From: Apostichopus japonicus
Taxonomy: Eukaryota; Echinodermata; Holothuroidea; Aspidochirotida; Stichopodidae
Reading direction: 5' to 3'
Assembly (NCBI RefSeq): GCF_037975245.1
Contig: NC_092562.1
Span: 20,535,054-20,595,053, forward strand
DNA length: 60,000 nucleotides
The translations under genes and the position numbers were made by a program. Shown here piece after piece: positions 28,447-40,415 of the stretch. Each line of letters starts with the position of its first letter. Position 1 is the first letter of the stretch. The notes below the pieces were generated by a model. The model had not been told where the DNA came from, did not search any database, and was given only the letters and a program-made list of their open reading frames with translations.

Positions 28447-31135
28447 GTAGCTGATTGCCTCGTACACGTGACGTCTGCGAGTATATGGTGGAAAAAGAAA
28501 GAAAAGACACACATAAAACAATACGCATTGTAGACATTATGTGTCTTAAGAACTTTTCCTCGTAGCCAAAAATGACCTTCGCAATCACAGGGGAGTGAGG
28601 GTGAGGGAGGTAGGGAGGGAGGGGGGGGGGGTGGCGTTTCTTCGGACGGTAGTTGCATGGTTGTGCTCGTTTTCCATCACACGTGGAAAACACTTTCAAT
28701 TAGCTGGAAGTGTTCATTTCAGACTATGATATTACGGAGGACATACTGGTATTATACCACAACATGAGTACCAATACACTCTATGATTAAGAACAAAGGT
28801 ATTCGTTTACAAAGTTGTATTCAGTGGTAGTTGTACTCAACGGTTGGGTATACTCAACGGCTGGTTGTACTCAACGGTTGGGTGTACTCATTTTGTACCA
28901 CACAGAGACTTTCATTTAGAGGAAATGATCATGTCATTGTACATGGATTGTGGAGCGCAGACCACTATAGAACGAGTACCACAGCATGAGTACCAGTACA
29001 CGGTAGAATTTCCATTTGTACTCTCCGAGTATAGAAGGCTCCATGAACCGGTACGGTACGGTACCGGCTTACGTACTTTATTTTTGTTACACTTCTAAAT
29101 GTCTTCATCTACATCTAAAGGTCTTCTAAATTTTCAAATACCCCGATTACAAGTATATGAGTACAAATCCACAAGGGCGAGTACTGGTGAATTTGCTAGA
29201 AATGCGAGTACCAGTAAGCACATGTAAATACGCTACGGACGCACTTTAGTCTGATGGAAGGGGTTGTGAGATCCAAGAGGGTTCGCGAGGAGAGATTGTA
29301 TGGAGAGAAGGAGCCTCCAAGTTATCGACAACTATGGACTCTCTTCACTATAACAGCGGACTAAACTCTTGCTTTCGAATTTAGGGGTCAGACATTTTCC
29401 AACATCCTCTCCTCCTTACTCCACCCCCCCACCCCACCCCACCCTGGTAACACAATGGTATCATTTACTAATAATGTGGAGTCGTTTTTTTCCGAAAAAT
29501 TATGGCTTCATCCCATTTGAACTACCAAGAGAATCGGTCCTTGTGCGTGTATGTATATGCATGTGTGTATAGTGTTTACGAGTCTGAAGTATTGGTTATA
29601 TGATGGCAGTGATGTACGTACGGTCCACTGTTATTCCCGAGTAAAACAGTTTCGTCCATAACTTCAGTTATAGAAAGTCACAGAGAGTAAAATCCTCCCT
29701 TTTATCTGAACCGTTCGGGTATATTATATATATTATCTCGATTCGCTTTCTTAATGAATATGGATGCTTTCCAAATGAATATGGATATTGTGTTTCACTC
29801 AAGTTATATCTAAACGAGAAAATTCTATCGTAAGATCTTATACAGAATCCCCACCCCCCCCCCCAACAAAAACCAGAAAAATCTATCCAGCAAGGTAACA
29901 TATACTTTAATTTCCGTGCTTGGACTCACCCTTTGTATTGGAAACATACCGATAAGTGCTCATTTTCACAGAGCCGGGATTCGCAGGTAATGGGGGGGGG
30001 AGGGGAGGGGGAGGGGGGGGGAGGGGGAGGGAGGGGGTGGAGGGCATGCGGCCAGAACAGTAGAAAAACGTAGGCCTATAACACAGCCAAAACAAAAAAA
30101 AATGGGTTGTAACGCATTATTCATGCCGTACAATTGAATTGAACATTGGATGAGCTACATTTGAAAAGTCGGTCATTATATGAATCGGACTTACGTTTTT
30201 TTTTTTAAAGCTTGAATCAATGTATTAAACAGACCTGTCACATTAAAAAGGTCCTTCACTATAGAAGTATGAAATGTTGGTTAGAATGCCCGATATATTG
30301 ATTTCATGACCTATAAAAATGTTTTAAACCCACTGTTCTGTTCTACTTGTCTCACAGGAAACCTTAAGTGTCAATAGTCGTTTTGATTAGTGCATTTAAA
30401 ATAAAGAAAAAAAAACTTGCAGCGCAATACTACTCTATTACTTGATTGCGTGGTCAAATACGGTAAACGCTGTAACTACCAAAATGGGGGGAAGAACTGG
30501 CAAAGTAATTGATAACGATTATGAGACGTCAACTGCAACAGCTTTTGGATATAGTCTCGAGTTTTGACGCCGGACAATTTAATTGGTGTATATTTAGGCG
30601 GGAAGTCAAGGACAACAGTAAATACCAACAAAAACCAACGTATAACATGCATGACAACCGCGTGTTTTTTCTCTGCACGCACGATTCCATGAATTTTTTT
30701 TTTTTTTTTTTGACCGAAGAGAAAATCGTTGTTTAGAATTTGGCTTTTTTCCCCCGGCCTACAAAGAAGAAGAGTATATACTGCTGATGAGGTTAGCAAA
30801 TTGATTCGACTTGACCTGCGTAAAGAAACGGCTGATTGAGGAAGACTATATATTTTTGTTTCAAAATAGTCCAAAAGATAAAGTTAAGATCACAGTTTCA
30901 AATATGGATTTAATAGTTTACATATCTATAATTAACACATTCTGCTGGGATTATAATTGCATCATAATTTCCTTTCGGCATTTAAGTAAAATTGAAGAGG
31001 AACATGCGTTTTAATCGGTCGCTTAAAATGTGGTGCGAAACATATATTTCTTTTCATATCAAAATACCAGTTCTATATATTCAAGAATTTAAGCAATCTC
31101 ATAGCACATGGTATCTCCACTTACAGCGCTCTTTC
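28445..31135. other. No gene seen; minisatellite and G-rich tract
   Basis: About three 17-bp TACTCAACGGTTGGGTA-type units lie at 28835-28885, within a stretch repeatedly using GAGTACCA/TACTC words to about 29220. A G-rich run (GGGGAGGGGGAGGGG type) lies at about 29991-30045 and could form G-quadruplexes. No exon supported. Confidence 0.45.
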
Positions 31136-32094
31136 CATAGGCGTAGGAGGCGGGGGGGCTGGGGGGGCTGCAGCCCCCAACCATATTTTTTGGTGAAAAT
31201 TCGGGCAATATGCTGAGAATTTTTTGTGCACCTACTGGAAGAATAATAATTTGCAGTGTGTTTTCCATTTTTTTTGGGTGGGGGGGGGGGGGGAAATTCA
31301 GCAATATGCTGAGAATTTTTCGAGCACCTACTGAAAGAAAATAATTTGCAATGTGTTTTTTAAGTTTTTTGGTGAAAATTCGGGCAATATGCTGAAAATT
31401 TTTCGGGCACCTACCAGTGGCGGAGCGTCCATACAGTCAGAGGGGACGGATGCCCCCCTGACGGACTCAAATGGACTGCTGGCGCCCTTTTCAGCTTTTT
31501 ACCACTCTTTACTTGTTCGCGATTATTGACTTTTTTTATTGCGCTCTCAAATACCTATTGACATTTGTCACATTTTGTTGGTGGAATTTTCTGACAAATG
31601 GCGATGACACCTATTTATTCTTCGTTTATCTGCAAATTAGCAAGGCCTGGAAAGGGTCATTTCCGGCGATCTAGGGAGTATCTTTGCCCAAAAAATTTCT
31701 CTACGCTCCGTGCCAACCTGTGGTGGCGTTCTGCTTAGATAGTGTCGAAAGCGCCCCTACAGACCATTCTCCCCCCTGACCAATACCCCTATTAGCTCCG
31801 CCAATGGCACCTACTGAAAGAAGAAGAATTTACAATGTGTATTTTCAATGGTTAAACTGATATTATTATCATTATTGTTGTAACGACTTCCCCAATAATT
31901 ATAACCAATATGGAAGGGTAAAAACACGGAAAATGATTGTATGTTATTGGCATGTGATGTAGTAACCAAAGAATGCCTATATGATAAGCACATTGACATG
32001 TGGAACGCGCGCGGAGCGCGCGAAAAATTTTGGTTATGTTTTTCGGGCAAGTCGTTACAGCCCCCCCAAATCAAATGAGGCTCCTACGCCTATG
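31136..32094. mobile_element. Family 2 hAT-like element, full copy
   Basis: The termini CATAGGCGTAGGAGGC and GGCTCCTACGCCTATG are flanked by a perfect 8-bp duplication GCTCTTTC (31128-31135 and 32095-32102). The interior contains imperfect tandem TTCGGGCAATATGCTGA units (about 31200, 31296, 31380) and a GCGCGCGGAGCGCGCGAAAA block near the right end. It is interrupted by the family 3 MITE at 31415-31806. No transposase is encoded. Confidence 0.88.
31415..31806. mobile_element. Family 3 hAT-type MITE, inverted copy
   Basis: The termini CAGTGGCGGAGC and GCTCCGCCAATG are flanked by a perfect 8-bp duplication GCACCTAC (31407-31414 and 31807-31814). It is the reverse complement of the element at 3022-3400, with a similar interior and 392 bp long. 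Confidence 0.9.
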
Positions 32095-32102
32095 GCTCTT
32101 TC

Positions 32103-32901
32103 CATACAAGAATCAGATACATTTCGATGTTCAAAACGGTGGTCTATTGAATTCGTTTAATAGAAAGGCGCAAACTTGTTATAACCGTACGGAATAGTTT
32201 AAGTGTGTATTCTGGTACATGCAATGTACAAAGAAAATATTCTATACTCTTATATATATCTCAATATATATGTCCTTAATTCGAGATATGCTTGAATGAA
32301 TGGAACGGGGTTTTTTTGGGGGGGGGGGGGGATTGTGGGGTATTGGGGGGGATTGGCTTTCACTTCCTTTACTTCAGTAATTGGGTGGCAGAGGGTGGCA
32401 TGTGATGTTAGCTTTACGGTCTATATTCTCATCTGCATAGTTATAGATTTTCACCAAAACGCAAGAGCAGAAATATCATCTTCCTCTTTTGGATAAAATG
32501 ATTGATAAATGAAAAATATTATTGAGAAAAAAAGAAAAACAAGACCAGACATTTTCTGCTCACATGATGGGATCATTAACTATGTTGTTGCCTATAGTGC
32601 ATTTACAAAATAGCACAGAATTGAAAAAAAGTGGTGACACAAAACGCTATGATGAGGTGTTTGTGACCTAAAGATTGCTAGACAATCTTGGTTACCCAAC
32701 AGAAGGCCATTTTTAGTCGAGTGGATCAAGTGGCAATGGTGAGGTTGGTTAGGAAGATGTAGTGGTGTGGAATGGTGGAGGGGTGGAGGAGGGGGGGGGT
32801 AGTGGTACGGCTTCGTATATCTGGTTCATATTTTTGTCCAAGTTTCCATCGCTGCAATCTGTATAACTCCACACAGGATTAAAAGTTGTCTATGTACATA
32901 T
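32103..32901. other. No gene seen; G-rich runs
   Basis: Long G runs at about 32317-32330 and 32790-32800. No exon or RNA gene supported. Confidence 0.45.
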
Positions 32902-33553
32902 CAGGCGCGTATCCAGGATTTTCTAACCCGGGGGGCGCGAATTACCATCTAAGCGGAGCGCCACCATCGGTTGGCGCGGAGCGTACAAGAAAATTTTTGG
33001 TTTTGATACCCCCCAGATCACCGGAAATGGCACTTCTCGGGCTTGAAAATGAGCAACCAGATGTACACTTTTGCCTGAGAACCAAGTATATCCCAAAAGT
33101 TTTTTCCATCCATAACCAGTCACACATCATGTTCGACCTGATTGCATGTCCTATGGATCATTGCTTTTGAGGTGATTCTACGTCACCGCCCACAATATCC
33201 GAAAGCCCCACTTTTGAAGGTTTTAAGCCGATTATTTGTTGAGAATTTGAAAATTCCCATTTCTCGTGAATAAAAATCACTTGAAAACATACCCATAATG
33301 TTGCAGAAAATTCAATCTATGGACAAGCAATATAGAAAAACCTCCTTGAACCCCTAATAGACAGGTGAAAATTGCACGAGTAGAAGAAAGTATGATGAAG
33401 AATGTTGGTGAGGAAATTGTCGAAAATTCAGACGCAGTTAATTTCTTGGTGTAGAAATATTGCAACCTCTTATAATGGCTATTATAAAACTTGGTTTCGG
33501 AAATGAAAAATAGCAGATATTTCCGATATCATATCGAAAGCGAACACTACACA

Positions 33554-33692
33554 CATAGGCGTAGGTCCCGTAGGAGGCGGGGGCTGATGTTGGCATCGAT
33601 ATGTTGAACGCGCGCGAAGCGCGCGAAAAATTTCGCCTTTTTTTCGGGCAAGTTGTTACAGCCCCAAATCCAATTTGGCTCCTACGCCTTTG
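33554..33692. mobile_element. Family 2 insertion, internally deleted, in copy B
   Basis: It begins CATAGGCGTAGG and ends CCTACGCCTTTG, flanked by a perfect 8-bp duplication ACTACACA (33546-33553 and 33693-33700). At 139 bp it is a deletion derivative that keeps only the ends and the GCGCGAAGCGCGCG block. The site is identical to that in copy A. Confidence 0.88.
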
Positions 33693-34318
33693 ACTACACA
33701 CATAAACAGTTTTTTGAGGCTGTTCATCGTGGAACATGCATTTCAATGCTCACTGATATGATCTTATATCTGCTCTTTGCTTTACAAATTCGAACAGGCG
33801 TGTAGCGAGTAATTGCCAAGGGAGGGGCGAAGCCTGTAGGCAAACTATCTAAGCGAAGCGCCACCATGGGTTGGCGCGAAGCGTACAAGAAAATGCCTCC
33901 CAGATCGCTGGAAATGACACTTCCCAGGTCTTGTAAGTTGCATCTAAGCATTGTCTATTTTGAAATTACTAGCGATGTCATAAAGAAAATTTGCACGGGG
34001 GGGGGGGGGCGGTCGCCCCCCTTCCCGAAATGCGTCATGTTCCCCGACGACGCGGTCGAGTTCAAGACCAGTTACAGTTGGTTCCATATAGCACAATTGT
34101 ACTACAATTTATACGATTGTTTAAGGCGTCCATACACACAACGCGTTATGATAGACCATATATAGTATTTATATAGATACATTAGTGAGAGAGGAAAAAT
34201 GGAAACGTCAAAAATGGAGTTGTCGGTGTAAGGGGTAGGGTGAGGCGCACACCCCCTCCGTAATCCTTGATCTGTCACTGGCTACCCTGTGTATATAATA
34301 AGGATCAGCGCTTTAACT

Positions 34319-34487
34319 ATGACTGTTCCTCTTTCTCTTTCCGAGGTCTTGGCTATCTTCTACTCCCTCCCTTTCTCCTTTTTCTCTCTTTTTTCTTTTT
34401 CTTTTCCCTTCCTTTCTCTCCTCCTTTTCTTTTTTTCCCCTCTTTTTTCCCTTTTTTCTTCTCTTTTTTTTCTCTCCTCTTTTCCTT
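34319..34487. repeat. Polypyrimidine tract inside family 1 copy B
   Basis: Nearly pure C/T stretch equivalent to 4311-4474. The source of Phe/Ser-rich plus frames and Lys/Arg/Glu-rich minus frames, none of them genes. Confidence 0.85.
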
Positions 34488-34692
34488 ACCCGGGGGGCGC
34501 GCGCCCCCAACGCCCCCCCCCTGGATACGCACCTGCATATGCTCCATTCATTACGATCAAAAGTGTCGTTTGCTATTGCGCATGCTCAAGTCACAAAAGA
34601 AAACACAACGAAGGTAATACCTCAACATGAAAGGTACATACACTACGTATTGCAAACTAAATCATGTGCAGCCATCAATCGGTAGCTAACTT

Positions 34693-35121
34693 ATGGAAAT
34701 ATATCATTTTTATTTCGTTATCATGCAAGATAAATTACGGGAGGGGGACCTTCGTGTGTTATTGTATTATTTAACCCATGAGGTACATATTAGTACCTTC
34801 GGACAGAAAAAGGGGCTAACAGTAACGCAGGTTATCGATAAAATGTCTGTCCATATTTGGGTCAAAATGTATAAGTATGACAAAAAGAAATTTCCTGCTC
34901 TTTTATTTCTTTACATTAAAACAATTCAAAAATCAATCATTGTGTCGAATAATCTCGAACATCGCGGGGCACTTGAAAGTGTGCCAAATGGATCCTTTAG
35001 GGAAAAGGACACTGCGGAGTGCACTATACCTGGTATCTGTGGCCCCGGCTACACCGCCCTGGCCCTGTTTTCAACAAAAACAATAATAACAGCAACAGCA
35101 AACAGCTGTTGTTTATCATAA
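34693..35121 (+). CDS. Unrecognised open frame, 142 codons (doubtful)
   Basis: One of the longest open frames here not made of simple repeats. ATG at 34693, stop TAA at 35119. The product is mildly basic in the middle (VKMYKYDKKKFPAL) and Ser/Thr/Ala-rich at the C-terminus (ATANSCCLS). No known domain, signal peptide or clear membrane segment was recognised. It starts 157 bp right of family 1 copy B, so it could be a decayed transposon part. There is no clear splice context. A chance frame in AT-rich DNA is quite possible. Confidence 0.15.
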   Translation: MEIYHFYFVIMQDKLREGDLRVLLYYLTHEVHISTFGQKKGLTVTQVIDKMSVHIWVKMYKYDKKKFPALLFLYIKTIQKSIIVSNNLEHRGALESVPNGSFREKDTAECTIPGICGPGYTALALFSTKTIITATANSCCLS

Positions 35122-38100
35122 AAGGTAGCCTATGTTTTAGTAACGAGTAAATTTATGAAAAGTGCATTTTCACAGGGGTAGGGTAAGGGGCACGTGCCCT
35201 ATATGTTTCCCCGACTCTTCCTCCCCCTCCCAAAAAAAGGTGTTATAAGGATTCCCACCATCTAAATTTTAGATAGTGCGGTTGGTAAATTAATTGTTTT
35301 ACCTTTAACCTTTTTGTGATTGGTTCAATTTCCGGTAACTTGATTGGTTGATTAGCATTGCACACTTCCTCCCCAATTCCTGTAACAATAAATTCAATTA
35401 AACTCTCAGTGAATATGTGCCTTTACCTACCATATTAAAACGATCATAACGCTATACAGTGGATATAGTTAATTGCCTTAAAACGTTACACGTTAAAAGA
35501 GGCTTTTTGATTTGATTATACCTTTGTTGCTGATAGTTGATAGTATAATAAATATCAAAACAGAAAACAAGCGAAACAAAAAATTAGAATATTCTAATTA
35601 TTTTCAATTTGTTTTTAAAATGTATTTAATACTATAATAAGATTAGTTTTCCATGCGATTGAATTTGGAGAATTTGAATCAATTCACTTATTAATCGCTC
35701 AGTTATCCTTTTTTCATAAAAAAAAAATATCCGGGATGAATTATTGAATCATCTAATAATAACAATAACAATACTACTAATAATAAATATATCATTGCAT
35801 ATCATGTGTATATACTGAATTGTTCTCAACAATGTTGATGGCCCTTTATGATGGTAATTAATAACTGCAGTAATAATAATAATACTAATAATATTCAATT
35901 TAGTGATTGATGCAACCGATTTTCAGCCATCCCTATTTGGCAGTCCGGTATGGGGGGGGGGGGGGGGTTACCAGTCGCTGCTTTAAATAAAAGTCTATTG
36001 TCACGCACATTCTGATAATTCAATCTGAAGACAGGAAGAAGGAAACGCGTTATCGTAATGATTGTGTAATTCAGTAATACAAATGTGAACAGAATATAGA
36101 TATAAAGTTCATTTTTATAAAATTGTGGTTTGACTTATATTTGATGTGATTTTGACATGTAAAAGATACAAATGACAGATGTTCAAATAACTTTAAATTT
36201 CAAATGTAGAAACAATCAGCGAGATGTTTAAAAACAAATCATATCGCAGTCCAGATTCTAGGTGACTTTACTCTCATATGTGTGCCACGATGCATGGGGA
36301 TAGTCTCATTTGCATATATGGTTTCGACACCACCCCTTCACACCTGCCCCTCCCCATCCCAATGATTTTCACTCATTACACTGATAATACAACGACATAT
36401 AAGGAGAAACTAGCAATTCAGTACATAATAAATATGTTGTGTCTAATATCCATATTCATTAGGAAAGATTCCATATTCATTAGGAAAGCGAAGGGAGAAA
36501 TTATATAAAGTTTACCCGAACGGTTGAGATAAGTGGTGCATCTGCTCTGTCACTAATTTAATCTATCATATATTCGTCTTACGTTAATTCCCCTAACTGG
36601 AAACTCTTGAACACATATAGGCACATAAGTCAACAGTTAATAACACCTCAGCCCTGATTCTTATACATGAAACGTATAGGCTAGATATATCTACTATACA
36701 AGTCAACGTCTCCACAAGTAGCCTAACCATATATGTTACTGCACTGGTTTGAAAATGAACTGACATAAACTCGTATTTTTACCTCACTTTTTAATCTGAT
36801 ATTTATGCCCCAAAGTAACAAACATGGTTTGCAATTGCTTATTTTGATTGATGGGTAAATTTACGCACCCAACTGTGATAGCCTAATCGGAATCCAATAT
36901 GGCAGCTATGACTCCGGTTGAAAGTTGCATTTTGATTGCAATTTGTCATAATCTGCCTTCTTACCTTCTTTGGTCCATCAAAATGGCAGGTGCAAGGATC
37001 TGTAAGTCAGGAAGTACAATGATATGAATGTGTTTTACCTTGAATTTGTGGGACGCAAACTTAACTTTACGGATTAGATTCAACGGTTAGCATATGACAC
37101 GTTAAATGAAATGGTCATGTGACTAAATACGACCAATAGCAATAGACCAATATTACAATATGAGTACACAAGTATAGTACAAAATACCCCGAAAACGCGA
37201 AGACGAGGACCCCGAGTATATGCAACATACTGCTAGAATAGTTCTCGCGTACTCGCTACAAGTCTCTCTCTTAGTTTGATATGACAGTCCTCACCCCCCC
37301 CCCCCCCCACCAACTGAGTATCATGTCCAAATATCATATGACTGATCAAACTGGCGCAAAGTTACAGTCGAAAGGAAAGAATAGTTTAAATCTAGATGAC
37401 AAATAACACCTTCGTTCAATATGAATGCCCTTGGACTCCTGAGAGATGGTAAGTGTTCGAATTATCAGAATACCAAATAATAGAAAATAAATAAACACTT
37501 CAAGAAAGTCAACCACTAATGCATGAATTCCTAAAAAAAAAAAATTAAAAAAAAAAGTGGAGGGGTGCGGGAAAACCATTTCCTTTTGTTGTCCATTTTT
37601 GCAAGGTCTGTAAATATAGAAAGACTTTTTATAAGAAAAAAATTTCCTTTTTTTTTCTCAAGCAAAATAGAAAATCACTTCTGTTCCTTTACAAACATTT
37701 AAGGTGCTAAGTTATGGTCAAATTCTTTGTCAGTTTATGTTGATTTTGAAATTTAAGCTGCTATGTGCGTGTATGGACAGTCGGCGCAATTATCACCAAT
37801 GAATCCACACAGTTTGCTCGGTAAATAATATCAAAGGCATGCCGCGATGTGTACCTTTTTCTAAAGATGGGTGCACCCTCAGTACATGCAGGCATTGAAA
37901 TCGGATTTCTAAGACTAAACCACACTTCAATGACTTTTGCTTTGTCTATTCAATGTTCTGCCTTTTGTATGTGTGAAGTTTTCGATGCTCGCGAGCGATT
38001 AATGTCATCAGTATAATGCATTCCAATATATAATAAAATCAATTTTAGCCCAAAATTGTGGCCCTCGATTTAGTCCAATTTCTTTTAACTCTTTTATCGT

Positions 38101-38391
38101 TACGTAGCTAATCGAACATTATTAAACTAACAGTAAAACTAGAGCTTCAAATCAGAGATGGTGAGGCTGGGTATGATTGAGGGGGGAGGGTGGGGTTGGG
38201 TGGGGGTTGTATGTACTCTCGTTTTTCGTTTTTACAATTATACAATTAGTATATTTCCTGTTGCTGGGACCTTTTGTCAGCAATACTTGACAGTGGGGTG
38301 AAAAGTTCAAACTGTAACACAGTGAAACTATGACGCTAGATAAGTACCAAATAATAGTACCAAATAAACCATGACTATTAGAGGAAGCGGA
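35122..38391. other. No gene seen
   Basis: AT-rich with (TAATAA)n-like stretches (about 35755-35785 and 35870-35895), G/C runs (35951, 37293) and a direct repeat TTCCATATTCATTAGGAAAG (36448, 36470). No supported exon. Confidence 0.45.
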
Positions 38392-39135
38392 TTAAGGAGC
38401 AAAGAATAGGAAGAGTGGATTACATATGTTAGTAGAACTGGTAGTTGGTATAAGGAGTCCCAAGTCTTTGTTGAGGTCGGTGATGTGAGACTTAATACGA
38501 AAGATCCAATTGATTATTTCCGTTTACGTTCAGTTACAGATTTAAAGTTAGAAGTAGTTAAAATACATTTTAGGTTTCTGAGATAATGTAAAGGAAGATT
38601 GAATTGTTCGGAAACGGGGAATCCTGAAAAAGTATAACGAATCGATTGTTTTTTATTATTAAAACGTACAAGCGGAAAGCGGGAGCCTGTTTCACCTACA
38701 TATGTTGCCATCTTTACAAAGAAAACATTTAGAATATGTAAGTGACATTACTAGAATCAAAAGTTAGGGAAGGAAGTCTGAGACCATAGTCAACATCGGG
38801 AATTTTAACCACAGGGCCCGGGGTAATATGGTGGCATATTTGGCACCTATGTTTTCCACAACGGAAATTACATGCGGAGGTGGAAACTGGGTAAGGAAGT
38901 CTGGAGGAAGTGAGTAGAAATCTAATATTGGGGGGTTGATGAAAATCTAGAAAGGTGAGTGGGGGGGGGGGTACTTTAAACTGATCATCTTTGAATGAAG
39001 CATCATCCTGTTTGATAGATCTCATAAAGCATTTAATGAGGGGGTTGTAATTAACGGAATGCTTGTAGTTTTGGACTTGTATTTTAATAAGTTCCTCACG
39101 GTTCAATTTGTCGGCCCTAGAGATACCCTTAAGTT
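38392..39135 (-). pseudogene. Penelope-like retroelement, broken 3' end with GIY-YIG-type domain
   Basis: Read on the minus strand, the order matches the C-terminal part of Penelope-like polyproteins. First comes a linker with a Cys/His cluster (FRCGKHRCQICHHI, about 38865), then SSNVTYI (about 38735). Next is a C-x2-C (KCFLCK) and YVGETGSRFPLVRFN (about 38690-38650), the usual GIY-YIG endonuclease signature region. After that come a FPVSEQFN segment and a terminal WIFRIKSHI, ending in TAA at 38392. At least two frame changes lie between NVTYI and YVGET, and another before the terminal segment, so the copy is dead. The reverse transcriptase part upstream was not found. Penelope elements are common in invertebrate genomes. 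The reading rests on motif order, not a search. Confidence 0.7.
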
Positions 39136-39921
39136 TCTTTTGGAGTACATATATAGGCCTGTATGTGAGAATTAGTTGAGACTACAGTGAAACACTAGTA
39201 GCTGTTACGCAGAGTGCGTTGAATGTTGAGCGATCGTCAGACAATGCTGTCTGCAGTAAATGGTGGGTATTCACGCATGATGTTTTAATTAAGAAAAAAT
39301 CACTCATTCAAGCAATATAATATGCTGCAGCTATCATGTATTATCCTTCATAATCAAGTTTTCATAATACGGTATCTAATTAAGTCGTGTTTTTTTGCGG
39401 TTAGGTGTTTGACCATGTTATAGCACCCGTGTCAATAAAGAGATAGTCAGGTGGACTTACATTTCCAATTGTAAATCTTTGTAAAGGTCATCAGAGTTTA
39501 CAGTTGCCAATTGTTGCGTAATAAAAACTGCTAAAAGTTTTCAAATGTACTTGCTAATACAGATATAAAACCATGTTAACTCAATGTCTCTAAATTCATT
39601 TTAGTATGGGGACACCAATACATTCCGCCCCCCACATTTCATGTTGCCTAGATCCCTTTTAATGGAAGGTCATATCGACCTTTTCTTCTAGGTGTTTAAG
39701 ATATTTATAAATAATTTACATTCCCACACAATAATATTAGAAGCGTCGACACACTGCTCTAAACCTTTTTCAAGTACGGTACACATTGACTTATTAACAT
39801 GGGTTGAAAAACGTCTGGCGGGGCGCAGAAATGGTTCCCGCAAGCTGCCGTTTGCCCACCATGCAGTGCGTAAACCCATCCTCAAGGATCACACACTGTT
39901 AGTTTCTACTTCAGTGTAGAC
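39136..39921. other. No gene seen
   Basis: Non-coding by eye. The 5' part of the Penelope-like element could extend into it but was not recognised. Confidence 0.4.
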
Positions 39922-40407
39922 CAGGGGTTCCCTACCTGGGATGCATGAACCCCCAGGGGTGCGTGAGTCCGTTCCAGGGGGTTCGTGAGACGTTTCTGAA
40001 AGTCAAAACTAGAGTACTTTTTGTTGAACTAAAACCTGATATACCATATAATTTAGTAATGTGCAAAAGTCGTACCTATCGACAAACTTTTTACGCATTC
40101 CATACGCATATGTTGGCATAGTAGTACCGTACCGTGCATGGGATAAATAACTGAATTATGAAACAGACACAGGCCGCATGACTTTGAAGAAGAGCTGATC
40201 TGATCTTGAAGTTTCCAAATAATTATTTGTTCATCTTTTGTTTTTTCTTCATTACAATATAACACTATGAACTTGATCTTTTACGAAGCACTGTTATGCG
40301 TATTATAGTAAAATAATGAGTCAGATGGTGTCTCGCAAAGTTGGGGGTTCGTGGACAACTCTGACATCCACAGGGGGTACGTGGGGGGAAAAGTTAGGGA
40401 AACCCTG
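39922..40407. mobile_element. hAT-type MITE, family 4 copy 2 (inverted, longer)
   Basis: The termini CAGGGGTTCCCTACC and GGGAAACCCTG are flanked by a perfect 8-bp duplication GTGTAGAC (39914-39921 and 40408-40415). The interior matches the reverse complement of 24928-25276 (shared GTCGTACCTATCGACA and TTGATCTTTTACGAAGCACT), with about 140 bp of extra central sequence. Non-coding. Confidence 0.9.
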
Positions 40408-40415
40408 GTGTAGAC

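Larger units (their letters stand above)
32902..34535. mobile_element. Non-autonomous DNA transposon, family 1 copy B (5-bp TSD)
   Basis: Same termini as copy A (CAGGCGCGTATCCAGG and CCTGGATACGCACCTG), flanked by the direct repeat CATAT (32897-32901 and 34536-34540). It shares the subterminal module, the polypyrimidine tract and the same internal family 2 insertion site. It is shorter than copy A mainly because it lacks the family 3 insertion and one repeat of the subterminal module. Confidence 0.88.
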
